Both the position numbers and the translations under genes were made by a program. Below, in pieces: positions 53,379-64,000 of a DNA stretch of 64,000 bases. Each line of letters opens with the position of its first letter. The first letter of the stretch is position 1. Source of the DNA: Paragonimus skrjabini miyazakii (lineage: Eukaryota; Platyhelminthes; Trematoda; Plagiorchiida; Troglotrematidae); the NCBI GenBank assembly GCA_014338405.1, contig JTDE01000150.1:223746-287745 (forward strand), in the 5' to 3' direction. Under the pieces are notes generated by a model. That model saw only the letters and a list, made by a program, of their open reading frames with translations, did no database searches and was not told where the DNA came from.

Positions 53379-54728
53379 GTAAATCCAGAATTTGCTGGCG
53401 TGTACGTTTGTCTAGTTAGACAGTGATCACTACAAAGTTGTGAAATTTGTTTGAAATCGGTTGATACCTTAGGAAAGTCATTAAGTTCATACAATCGTGT
53501 CCCTTGAGAAAATCGAATTGGACTGTTCTGTTCGAGTTAGCGACTACTTGGAAAAGTAGCGATTCTTACATAATACTAGCAAGTAACCGTTGATAAAGTA
53601 TATTTTTATTTTGTTGGAACTATTTCGTTATTACTGTTTGTACCCTGCAGCTTATCCGCGAGTACTATACAGCTGTCATTGATTTATGAGGTCTATATTT
53701 AAGAGATGCATTATTATGCAAAACAAGCAAGCACAATTACTCAAAAAACTGTGCATTACAGCTCAATGAACCAACCAACTTATGTGCAAATACACGCTCA
53801 TCCGTTTTGCGCTCATCGTCCAGCCGAGAGATGTTGGACAAAAGTGTTCCGATGCAGCTGAGCGAGTTAATTGTAATCGGTCCACTGTAGGTAGCAGTTT
53901 CCAGTGTCCCGATTTCACCGCTTTTTAGATTAATGTCAGATTAAAATGCCACATAAAACATCTTTGAATTATTCCATATCTATGAAGTGGATCGTGCAAA
54001 TGATTTTGGATGGACACAACGGATACACTACATTAAAACTCAAACGTCAAGCGGGCATAAGTAGTGGACATTCTAACCAAGTATGCACAAGAAAATATCA
54101 CTTTAGACAAATTACTTCAATTCAAGAACTTTTTTTTGCATACACAAAACCTCATATTAAACGGTTGTTCATTACAAGTTGAGATCAGTTCACTTACCAA
54201 ATATTGAGATTAATGAAGCACCTTGACAAGGAGGAGATTATAGACTAACAGCATACAAGGTTACAAGTAAACACGTTCAGAACGGAATCTAATTGAATGT
54301 ATACACATACGTTTAGAAGGTTCGCAATGAACGCAATGATATGAACGGTATTGTGGTGCACCCTGCAAACGTGCGACCAAAGTTTTGGTGTACTCTTTGG
54401 GTATAAGTGACGAAAATCCACCCATCCCTCGTGCTTTCATTTGCATCGTTGCCATCTATATAGCAGTGTTCAGTTGGGGAGAAACTTTCACTTGGGGTAA
54501 GCAAGTCAAACAGGAAAAAATAAGGACGTCCAGTAAATTGCCTAGCTTAAGCTTTAACTTTTTACTGTCTTAAGGGGATATTTTATATGAAGCTTTCAAT
54601 ACAACTAATTTGTTTCACTGTCCACCAGATTTTGCGATAGCCGTTGTTGCTGAGCAGCGTCTGAGTGTAAGCTGCATTAAGTTGACTTAATCTGCCTCCT
54701 ACTTCTGACAAAAGCGATCATTGTATTT

Positions 54729-55130
54729 GTTAGGAGACGCATCTCCTGACGAAGCAGCAAAAGCCGATCACGTAATATCGATTGATTGACCCGGTCTCGA
54801 GTGAATTGATATGTTTTAACTCACTCAGCTAATCAATCTCACTCAGTTAATCAAACTGCAGCTGCACGATCTGAACTGTTTTCTCGCGTTCACTTTCTGA
54901 CGCCCCCCAAAACGTGATTTGTTCTGACGCTTTGACTGCCAGATATAATCGTCTCGATTGATTTGCTATGCATCTTGTTGGCCATGTATAGTACTCATTT
55001 CGTCCTATAAATTTAGAGCCTCTGTTGCCTAATTCTGACCCGTCTCATCCTCCCAATAAACGCTGTTGCCGCACCTATTCTCTTTCTCGGTTCTGGGTCA
55101 AGCAATTGAGCACGTACTAAAGGGGACGAT
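54729..55130 (+). mobile_element. probable solo LTR
   Basis: Starts TGTTAGGAGACG. A TATA-like box (tataaat, about 55006) is followed about 50 bp later by a polyadenylation signal (AATAAA, 55055-55060) and a pyrimidine-rich end (gcacctattctctttctcgg). This U3-R-U5 order is typical of LTRs, and the segment looks less AT-rich than the surrounding intron. No internal gag/pol region follows. No clean CA end or target-site duplication was found, so the right limit is approximate. The assignment rests on layout, not on a second LTR. Confidence 0.4.
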
Positions 55131-56999
55131 CCAATAGTGTTCTATAGCTCTTGCTTGAAATAAGAGGTCTTTCAGTCGGCAGAGTTTTTTGGAGATGAAT
55201 GAATGACAAACCATAAGTATGTACAAAATCGTCTCCAAGACTCAAACGATATCAAGGTGAAAATTGAAATAACTAATAAAGTGGTCTCGATGTCATAATG
55301 AAAAAATAATTCAAGATCTGTCGTGAAAATCGTTTTTCATTTTATTAAGGATCACGACCTGAACGGCGATTTTAATGCTGAAGACTAGCTTTATTGTGAA
55401 AAGTACGTGAAAAGCCGAATTATCCATCCAACATTTTGCCGACGGACAAAATTTGTGGAGTACTTGCAGAAACTGGCTGAGGAAAGACTTTTGTTCAGCT
55501 GAGAAAAATCATATATGATAGAACATGTAGACCTGAAGGTAAAACCAGACTTACCTGTAAAATTTCACGAAAGCGTCCAGATATTAGAAATCGATGAATA
55601 TATTCATGTGGTGCAAATGGTGTGCAGATGCATAGGCAATTAAATTGAAGCAATATCTCCATTTACAGTCCGCACTGGTATGGCCAATGTAGTCTACGGC
55701 ATATTCAACTGCGGTATGTATTGCTTGACACAATGATTGTTTTCATATAGGTCAAAACAACTCCACTACGATAAACTACTTGTCAGTCATTGAGGTGGGG
55801 CGAGGGGCCATCATTCTGAATGACCTCACTCCCGAAGTAATCGCAAAGTGACATCAGATATAAATGCTACTGAATCATGCAGAGATGATGACGGAGCATC
55901 TCACAGTGGAAAACGCATGATTTTTCGCGAATATCTTCTAAGCCACCAGTGTACCTGTTTACTCATTTTGTGGAATGTATACAGTTTCCCGTTAACTAGC
56001 CCTGTTTTAGCCGCATGGTGTCAGCTCCGAATTGATCACATTTAGTTATATTTCTCCATGATGTGTGCCACTTGTTTTCTGATATCCGACTGCTGAAAAA
56101 CAAAGGCGCGATGGTTTGCCCGTTGTGCTCCTTTTGCGAGATAGGACACTATCTTTGGGAGATATGCCTGTTTTCGGTAGCCTTTGTGTATACATACTTC
56201 ATTTTTTGTTTTCATCAGTAATTGGAACTCTTACAGTGCTCCGTAGATTTAATGGTCTCAGAGAAAAGGTAGCAGCAGCGATTATTGCAACAAATGTGCA
56301 AGTTTTGTTTTTTGACACGGATTAGGGTTTCCCTTACGTGACTGCAATGAAACAAAGCATAGAATTTCTACAGGTTACATCTAGGAAATTTTATGAGGTG
56401 TGAGTCGCGTGACATCGGAATCAAACAATGATCTATAATTTAAAATGAAAACAGGCAACCAGAGAGGTATTTGTTCAGGTAGACCGGAGGAGATAAGAGA
56501 CATATAGATGTAAAACATTGAAAACTATCTGGATACACTTAGTTACATTTCTGGGCACAGACTAGACTCTAGATGTTGTGGAATGAAACAGGGTTGTCCA
56601 TTTTTGTGGTACAAATATCTGAGGACTAACATCAGACTACAGTTAAAATTTCAGCTCTTAACTGATTCGATGAAAAATCGCTCTTTAATTGTTTCCAGTG
56701 CACGTAAAGACCGTAGCTTTAAGCAATGCACGCAAATGTTTCAGCTATATCACGCAAAAGTTAACATTAAAAGAAATTGAATAAAGTTGGCTCGTTAAAA
56801 CTACTATCGAAGCAGGCGTTTTTTGTAAACTGCTCAACATAATATCCCCTTAAAACAGGCAAGTAATCTAAACTAACGTTTCGTGTTCTTTTTACAATTG
56901 GCAACCATTATGATAGTTTGTTCTAGTATGTTAACATCTCAAACTTTAATGCGTATTGTTTCGGCTAAGAGTGAGCATTTGGATATGATTATTCGGCTA

Positions 57000-57150
57000 C
57001 GCTTGCCATGGATTTACTAACTTAGTGAGTATCACGCGAAACTCAGAAGCATGAGAGTCATAGTTCAAATCTCGGCTCTGAGAAGAATGTGCATCAGTAC
57101 TGAACTGTGAAAAGAGCTAAACTCTAGTTTGATGTTTCTTCTTAAAGTGG
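57000..57150 (+). repeat. decayed copy of the hammerhead-type SINE
   Basis: The + strand shows a tRNA-like end (catagttcaaatctcggctc), then a block (gtgcatcagtactgaac, then aaagagctaaactctag). This block aligns with the hammerhead segment of the 35.3-kb SINE (gcac-tactgac, then aaagcgaaactcgag). The core GAAA and stem I are broken, so this copy cannot be a working ribozyme. The similarity is moderate and was judged by eye. Confidence 0.4.
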
Positions 57151-59987
57151 GCTGGCCGAAACACCTACTTGAATCTGATGGTTAAAAACAAACATGGGTG
57201 GTATTGAGTCTGAAACAAAGGGTTGCTTAGCATTGTGAGCATCAATACGACTTAACTTTGTACAACGATGCAAAAGTGTCCCTAGGTTATTTTTACCGAA
57301 TGATGGTTACTGCATACCGGTAGAAAAGTTGTAGGTGTCATCTATGGGGACGTTTCATGTCAAGTGAAAAACAGACGTAGTATATTTACTTTTCAATAGG
57401 TTTACAAGCCAACTGCTGTAAATGTGAGAGCCCAGTATATCATATATCAGCCTAAAATGGAAGGCGTGCACAGGATCCACAGGCAGAGATGTTGACAGTG
57501 ATCGGAAACGAATGATGATTTGTCCAATCGTAATTACAGAACTTTGAACGCTGCCTCTGCAACATAATCTTACTATATTTGAATCGAGGTTTATCTGTAG
57601 TGAAGCGGCTCTCGATTGATGAAAAACCCCGTGTAACGTCATATACATATCATGCTCCACTTCTTTCTTTCTTTTATACAATATTAATTCTTGCGGAGAA
57701 ATGTCCAGAAATTATATTAAACACTTGTTGCTTAAGCTTGACTAACACGTGTACAACATTCACTCATGGCGTGTAATGTGTTTGATAACAATACTCACAC
57801 GGCCATTTTGTTCGCCGACCTATTGCCTGTTGGAAACTGTTCTACTCTTCACTACAGTAGACGTTTAGTTAAATAACTGCTGACTAGCAGAAGAAACAAC
57901 AAGCCACTAAATAAATGATGTGGCCTGGGTTAACAATGCCGATTTTTTGGGTTTAATTTATCGAATGCACAAGTTGAAAAATGTGATCCTTGGTCCAAAC
58001 ATAGTTCTACAAACTGGCATTCATTTTCATCATTGACATTTCCTCCAGGTCTCGCAACAAGTTGTTAAGCGTCAGCCTTTCGTTTATTGTAGGTTGTTTT
58101 CGGCCAGATTGCGATTGTTTACGCTCATTTTATTCATCGGATTGTTTGTCAGTTTCTCCCAAGCAGATTGTGCCTTCTATCTCATCAGCTTCCTTCTTCT
58201 GGCCTGCCTGGCGTTTGTGTGCATGTGTGCTTGTGTCAGACTACGAGAACATTTATCAAATACCGGAAACCATGCCAAGGATTGCACAACCTGAAAGTCC
58301 CGTTTTACAGTCGAACAAACTAAAACTGCCAGTCCTAACTGCGTACAGATGACTTGACAGGTATGATATTCTTCAGATTAAACCACAATGGGAATTTTCA
58401 GAAATTTTTTAGAGAAAGAAGACAGATTGCCTGTTCTCGTGAAGCTTATGAGTAATCGCCTTTGTTTACTGCTGTAGGGGGAAAGACAGTCTCACTTTCA
58501 GTGTGTACAGTAGGAACACAGCACGACATTTTTAAAGTTTTTGTTAGTTGTAAGGGTGATTCACTGAAGCCGTACACATACACATCTGACATTTGTTTAA
58601 ATGCACGTGATGCGATTCACCCTACCCTGGCATTTATTGCCTTAAAACTATTTGGGCACCGTTTAATTAGTACAATCAGTTTATATTTTCCCTGTGTGGA
58701 AACGTTTGTATACATGCTTGCGTTCACTTATTCAAGTTGACTAAATTTTTCATCATATTGTTAAGTAATCACAAACGTAAACTGCCAGCAGCTGTAGTTG
58801 AGATGATAATCAGGCATACGGGTTGTATGCACACAACAGTTTAAGGTAATCCTTTCCCATGGCATGCAATTATGATTACCGTATTATTGTTCCGTCTGCT
58901 TCTTCATTCAATCGTCGATAAAATTCGTATCAATTTCTCTGTTCATATGAAATCGACTGGTGAAACTTTATATGACTGTGGCCATCTTGAGACACATTGA
59001 CTTTTATTGTTGCAATCTGGACTAGAGAGACGTTCAGTACTATGATTTTTTGATAAAACGCTCCAGTGAACACTGAGCCACGTATGGGATAGCTTGTATT
59101 TCTCGCATCTTAGTTGACTTGGGCAGACACTTTTCTGAAGCAGTGCTTACCAACCGAATTCTCCAGGGTAAATATGTTGAATTGTTGCCTCATCTCCAAC
59201 AGTGTTAAAGCAGTCGGGAATACAATTTAGTCATTTAGGTACACTATTCAGACCAAAGCGGCGAAAGCATAGTAATTCACAGTAGGTTGAGCCCATACAC
59301 ATGACGGCATTTGGGCAGTGATAAAAGTGCTTTTAAATTTTGTGATCTGAATAAGCTGCACCTTCCCGTTTATAACCCAGTACTCAGTTTACGACAGCTA
59401 TATGTGTCTAATCGTTGTAACTATTCTTTTTCAGATACTAACTTGACGGATAGCCGCGGTTGAACTAAAATAAAACCCAACTGTTTCACAACAGTAAATC
59501 ATTTGCGAAACGTTTTGTGAATCCAGGCTTTTAATTCCTCTAACATCGTGAATCAGATACCAAAACGCAAACAAACTTATCACTGCGAGTAACAAATTAT
59601 ACACAGTGCCCGCTTAACAGTCTCTACAGCGTCACTAAAGGCTTGTCCAGTGGTCTCAAGTAGGCAGCGCTTGATCAGAGGTTTTTACTTTAGTATGCAC
59701 TGCATACGGAATCTGAACATTCCTAACACAGTATGATCCACCTTCATCTTGAAAGAATCAAATCAACTCACTCCGTTACAACTCAGGTCTCAACTGTCCG
59801 TGGTTTCACTAACAATTTTCAGGAATATCGTCAATTGCTTGCTTGTTTTAGCAAACAACAATTTACACAAACAACAATTGATGATAACACGACCGGTGAA
59901 GGTCATGTCATACAAGTTCAAAAATTTGATGCATCACCAATGATGAGGGTCAAGGTGTTCGCGGTTCGGCTAATGCCTACTTGATCC

Positions 59988-60225
59988 AAATCAACACATA
60001 TGTTTATGAAGCAACCTTTTCCCGTAACAGAGAAGTCAGAAACCGTTTCTTTACAATGTATCTTTCGAGCACATTTCGCTGCATCTCACTAGGTGTATAC
60101 TGCAATCTGTGGGTTTATATAGCGAAGCTCAATGGGCATTGTGAAGCTAAACAACAAAATCAACAACCACACAAACACACACGTAGAAACATCCATACAC
60201 ATAAGTTATTAGGGCAATTTGGTAG
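59988..60225 (+). repeat. left inverted repeat flanking PLE fragment 3
   Basis: Closely matches the reverse complement of 61380-61615. The best-preserved part runs from tttatatagcgaag through gtgaagctaaacaacaaaat to gtagaaacatccataca, with occasional substitutions. It may correspond to the pseudo-LTR or 5' region of the element. Confidence 0.8.
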
Positions 60226-60239
60226 TGACGAGCGCGTTA

Positions 60240-61195
60240 TTCCGTACGAGTTTGTGGATATTCCCATGAAGCGCCTAAACAGCTGTTGCTTACTGCGGTC
60301 CATCTACGGGAAACACACTTGGACTGGACAATACCAGAACTTTCACAATTTCGTACCGATCCGGTAAAAGCGGGGTCTTGTTAGAACTTCGTTCTATCGC
60401 ACAAGAAGAATAAGTTCAAGCGAAACATCAACCAAAGAGATGTCACTGTTGAGAACCATGCTACCATGATGTGTTCAACTGCTCTCAAACTAAATTTCTA
60501 CCACCGTTTTCCACACTGGGATGATGACATTGCTACTTTGTTGAAAACCCGTCTCACAGCGGCTATGGGATGCACGTTCTAACCAACTCAACTGGTCATA
60601 TTGTTCACCGCCACCCGAATCCAAACACCGCTACTGCTCAACGCCAAATCTTACATCGTCTATTAATTGTCGTGTGAGTCCCAAGCCACTTACATAAACA
60701 GAACGGAGCGGCAGTTAGTAATCGGGCCAACGAACACATTCCAGTCTGGGTTTGCAAAACGCTCAAGGATATCACAATACCGAGCTCAAGTCAAAGCGTG
60801 GCAAGTCAAAAGGAACCAGCGTTTTCGATCGCCCGACACCTGCTGACTTCATGACCCCATTTGAACCCGGAGAAGGTGTTTCGGATACATTATGTAACAA
60901 AAAACGAAGGCTCCTTCAATGTGCGGAGGCGGTAGCAATAAGAAAATGGAAGTCACTCCATCTGCGTACAGAAAGACTTGTTTTTAACGCAATTCTGGTG
61001 CATCTTGTTGACTCAAGGCACCATGTCTCACCGAAAGTAGCTTTCCAGCCCATATGCCGCTTGCCCTGTCATCAATCCAGAGGAGTCAAATTTTACATTC
61101 TGACCACCGCGGAAGCGATCAGAATTCGGTTGTGCAATCCACAGATGTGCGCTCAGGAGAAATTGGCACATGCCATCCGGTTACCATGATCTCCC
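60240..61195 (+). mobile_element. Penelope-like retroelement fragment 3
   Basis: Seen across + frames: SIYGKHTWTGQYQNFHNFVP, a stop, KRGLVRTSFYRTRRI (60300-60410). Then comes a GIY-YIG piece, ATYINRTERQL (about 60690), followed by ANEHIPVWV and SIARHLLTS. LLQCAEAVAIRKWK follows, and a C-terminal tail AEAIRIRLCNPQMCAQEK ending near 61189. The order is that of PLE proteins, as in fragments 1, 2 and 4. YIG has become YIN, several frameshifts and stops are present, and most of the RT is absent, so it is dead. It lies in the second receptor intron, in the same orientation as the gene. Confidence 0.85.
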
Positions 61196-61379
61196 GTTAC
61201 CGACTAGACATCTCCGAAGATCAATTTTGTCACCGAATTGCCCTCCAATTAACATCCGCGTGACGTAATTATATGACTAATCGCTTTTGATTTTGCTCGT
61301 TTGACAACCATGATGATATAAGATGTTATTTAATTGACCCGATGATAAATGACCGAAAACAGACTGTTCGCCAAAACAC

Positions 61380-61615
61380 CTTTTCACTTCTAAAGACTTG
61401 TTCATCACTACCGGATTGCCCTGATAACTGATTTGTATGGATGTTTCTACGTGTGTGTTCATGTGGTTGTTGATTTTGTTGTTTAGCTTCACAATACCCA
61501 TTGAACTTCGCTATATAAACTCACAGACTTCAGTACACACCTAATGAGATGTAGCGAAGTGTGCTCGAGAGATATATTGTGTAAGAAACAGTTTGTGATA
61601 TTTCTGTTCACATAT
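61380..61615 (-). repeat. right inverted repeat flanking PLE fragment 3
   Basis: Inverted counterpart of 59988-60225, located about 185 bp beyond the end of the PLE frame. The minus ORF at 61277-61501 is a translation of this repeat, not a gene. Confidence 0.8.
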
Positions 61616-63273
61616 GTTTGTGTATAAGCCCGAATTGTGCATTTCTACGGGGGTTGTTTTAGTTAGAATGGAGGTATCCGCTTTTTTGCGTGTGCATTAT
61701 TGTTGAGTCTAAGCAAAGGTAAAATGTTAGCTTGTTATTTGTGTGTAAACCAATCAGCTGCAATGAACAACATTGAGGTTGATGCCACAGTAGTTAAACT
61801 TCAACTCTCACATATTGTGAGGGTTGGGGTCCAACAATGCATGTCAGAAACATTGCGAAACTATTTGTTTGTAGCTTATGCTGTACGTCCAAGCGACTCA
61901 CTTATTTATAAAGTTTAAGTAATGATTGGTATAGCATAAGTTTCTTTGGAACACCATTCATTACGATTCCAAATTTAGGATTGGCTGTAAAACAGACCCT
62001 GCGATGGAAATTGTGTAACTGAACTTGATATACAAATTTATCCCCAGTGGATGACAAGGTAAAATACAACTCAAACCAACATCTTAGTCCGAAATGTATC
62101 ACTGGAAATCTGCTTCTCTTGTCAACGATGCTTATTAGTACATGTTCGTGTTAATGGATATAAAAAAGGTTAAAATACTGAGAAGTGAGTTAGAATCACT
62201 GCTTCATCTCTTTACCAACAATGTCAGCTTCCTCTCACAAAATGCAGCTTGCAAACAAATAAAAGGGTAGCTTTGCCTAGTTTATTTAGTCTGACTTTTG
62301 TCAATATTTACGTATCTAATCTTGCCAAAGAAAATGAACTGTTTTCCTCAGTTACACAACACATTAATCAAATTTCACTTTGACCGAGGTTGAGCTTCAA
62401 ACACAGTGTTGAATTGATAAACTGATCACTTTTCATCCACGCATGCTTTCCATTCTGAAAATCAAGAATCGAAGCATTTCGCCATTCACTGATATGAACA
62501 TACGTAACATGGTGGATGTTTGCCTGCTGTGAATCTCTCGATGGCTGAGTCAGCAAAATCGAGTCAGTAATGGATATCGAGGTGGAAAGGGTATCTTTCA
62601 AAAAAATGTACCTGGACAACAATTGCAAACCTATGTCACAGAGCCTATACTGAAATGGATCAAACATTAGGTTAAGTAACCACGTGACATTACGTCCAGG
62701 CGTAACAAAAAAAAGCCTGCATCGCCTCACACACATTATAGTCTAATGACGCAAAAGTTATGTATTTCGCAGCCGATGTTTCGCTATCCGTTCTCAGCGT
62801 AACACGATTAAACCCCACATTTTGCCGAGCTTGTTGATATCTCAAAATGTGGGCCTTTATCTTGGGTTCAAAGACGCTGCGATCATAATCGAGCTCACTG
62901 CAACTGTGTGACTAGATTTCTCCGACACAGTTTATCCTGTTTTTTCTTCCTCGATAGTATTGATGGGTTACTGTGAGATCACAGTGCTCTATGCTTGATA
63001 AATCTCAACTGTATCAAATGCCACCTTTTCACAAATGAAAAATGCTGAAACCGTAGGCGTACTATTGCTGTATACCTGCAAACATGGTCTGATTCATTAA
63101 ACATTCCAAAGCAGGTACTTGCCGATCTGTGACAAAAGTGAAAATGGGTTGGGTAGATGACCACCATAAAATCTGGACGTCTTGTGGCTAATCATAGCAT
63201 TCACGTTTTTTTCACGTGAACTTACTCTCATACTTACCATACCTTTCGTTTTTAAATGCTGTTCATCCTCTAG

Positions 63274-63359
63274 GCTATTCCAAGCGTTACTGTAGCGAGA
63301 ATGCAACGTGGGCTCCCAGAACAGATTACTCCAATTGCACATTGGTTCAAAATACTCTG
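63274..63359 (+). CDS. class B GPCR ectodomain, exon 3 (end of HRM domain)
   Basis: Seen: 86 nt after an acceptor (ttcatcctctag) and before a donor (gtaaga). It enters in phase 1 and leaves in phase 0. The joining codon is Gly (g|gc). The peptide reads YSKRYCSENATWAPR then TDYSNCT. It supplies Cys5, the conserved Trp of the N-G/A-T-W element and Cys6, the same order as in CRF-type receptors. NAT and NCT are potential N-glycosylation sites. With exons 1 and 2 it completes the three expected disulfides (1-3, 2-5, 4-6 in this family). TM1 should follow within about 15-20 residues, so most of the receptor lies beyond the right edge. An ORF on the opposite strand here is a shadow. Confidence 0.85.
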
Positions 63360-63438
63360 GTAAGAATTGCAAGTAAACACGTATTTGATTGTGTCATAAG
63401 AACTGCGGTACATGATCTTACAATATTCTTTATTGCAG

Positions 63439-63461
63439 TCTACCGTTATTAGAAAACAAAG
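63439..63461 (+). CDS. possible 23-nt microexon of the class B GPCR (linker to TM1)
   Basis: Seen: after a 79-nt intron (63360-63438) a strong pyrimidine-rich acceptor (attctttattgcag) is followed by 23 nt encoding STVIRKQ in the phase-0 frame. A plausible donor (aaag|gtgaaa) follows. Without splicing the frame ends at a TGA two bases after the donor. Family knowledge: about 15 residues separate Cys6 from TM1, and these residues would fit that hydrophilic linker. Exon length is not a multiple of three, so the next exon must enter in phase 2. The exon is inferred from splice signals only. Confidence 0.3.
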
Positions 63462-64000
63462 GTGAAATGTTTTTTTTTTGTTTTTCAACCTCACTTGCGA
63501 GTTGCAACCAGTTTTAAATAGAAATTCGTTGAAATTTGGCCGAATTATTTGTATCACTCAACGCTGACATCTCATTTGACGAAAACGTGAGTAGGACATG
63601 TGTTTGCTTCATTATACATTAAAAAAGAAATCATTTGTCCACTTTCATTTGACCACTTTTTTTGAAGTAGCAAAACCTGTAACGCGTTACTTTATGAACG
63701 TTTTCCCAAAAGCAAAAATACATTATAACCAACTAAACTGGTCGTCCGCCTCATGATCACAACTCAGCTAACGGTTCCACCGTCTAACTGTTCAGTTCAT
63801 TCAGATGCGTTGCTCATGCTACTGCAACCCTGACAACAACAGTACAGGTTTGGAAAGGACTTCGAGTAGCAATATTGCAGCTTTTCGTGAATACTGAATT
63901 CGGAGGCGATTAAAAGTAACCACGCCAACAAATCACAGAATGACACACGATCACAAATATAGCGGTATATGGAAGAATTGTAAATATACAAATGTATATA
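63462..64000. other. right end, presumed receptor intron
   Basis: Poly-T run near 63470. No TM1-coding exon was recognised, so the next exon probably lies outside the window. Confidence 0.4.

Larger units (their letters stand above)
53379..63273 (+). other. intron 2 of the class B GPCR gene
   Basis: 9.9-kb phase-1 intron. It has collected a probable solo LTR (54729-55130), a decayed tRNA/hammerhead SINE (57000-57150) and a PLE fragment with inverted flanks (59988-61615). The rest shows no recognisable gene; a 122-codon minus-strand ORF at 62368-62736 is unexplained. Confidence 0.75.

Noticed and set aside
54385..54500. Frame ending at a strong gtaagc donor between receptor exons 2 and 3
   Set aside because: Exons 2 and 3 join perfectly within a conserved domain; an insertion here would split the HRM fold.
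54740..54775. ctgacgaagcagcaaaagccgatc as a hammerhead
   Set aside because: CTGACGA is present but GAAA is replaced by GATC; it fits better as LTR sequence.
58062..58352. Hydrophobic + frame (LILFIGLFVSFSQ) as a membrane protein exon
   Set aside because: Two frames overlap and neither has conserved features; hydrophobic runs are common by chance in T-rich DNA.
61335..61365. cgatgataaatgaccgaaaac as a hammerhead core near the PLE inverted repeat
   Set aside because: Core base changed, no stem II complementarity and no matching stem I; hammerheads are known in PLEs but this one is not supported.
1..64000. CRISPR array, rRNA, bacterial operon or integrated phage
   Set aside because: No regularly spaced direct repeats, rRNA blocks or dense gene packing; the sequence is intron-rich eukaryotic DNA.

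Overview
The window looks like eukaryotic, intron-rich, AT-rich nuclear DNA from a flatworm, most likely a parasitic one (trematode or cestode). Three observations suggest this: many decayed Penelope-like retroelements (PLEs) with C-terminal GIY-YIG domains, a tRNA-derived SINE carrying a hammerhead-ribozyme-like fold as in the schistosome Sm-alpha family, and short conserved exons separated by multi-kilobase introns. No species can be named from sequence alone. There are no operons, bacterial genes or CRISPR arrays. Most open frames of 60-130 codons behave like chance frames.

The only host gene I can name lies at the right end on the + strand. Three exons (47744-47837, 53250-53378, 63274-63359) are joined by phase-1 introns of about 5.4 and 9.9 kb. 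Together they encode the extracellular hormone-binding domain of a class B (secretin/CRF-like) GPCR with all six expected cysteines. A 23-nt exon at 63439-63461 may continue the linker toward TM1. The seven-helix region should lie to the right of the window. The signal-peptide exon has not been fixed.

The left part (1-47.7 kb) is mostly featureless with mobile-element debris: PLE fragments at 8.0-8.85 kb (+), 32.5-34.1 kb (-), 40.7-41.2 kb (+) and 41.3-41.7 kb (-); the 3' end of a LINE at 26.44-26.94 kb (+); one tRNA-headed SINE family at 24.65-25.05 kb (two units) and 36.98 kb; and a second, hammerhead-bearing SINE at 35.2-35.45 kb with another tRNA-like unit next to it. A possible minus-strand 3' exon of an unknown gene sits at 2.03-2.25 kb.

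The receptor introns also hold mobile DNA: a probable solo LTR (54.73-55.13 kb), a decayed copy of the hammerhead SINE (57.0-57.15 kb), and a PLE fragment (60.24-61.2 kb) flanked by inverted repeats of about 230 bp. Assembly gaps (N) occupy 38343-38652 and 50940-51039.
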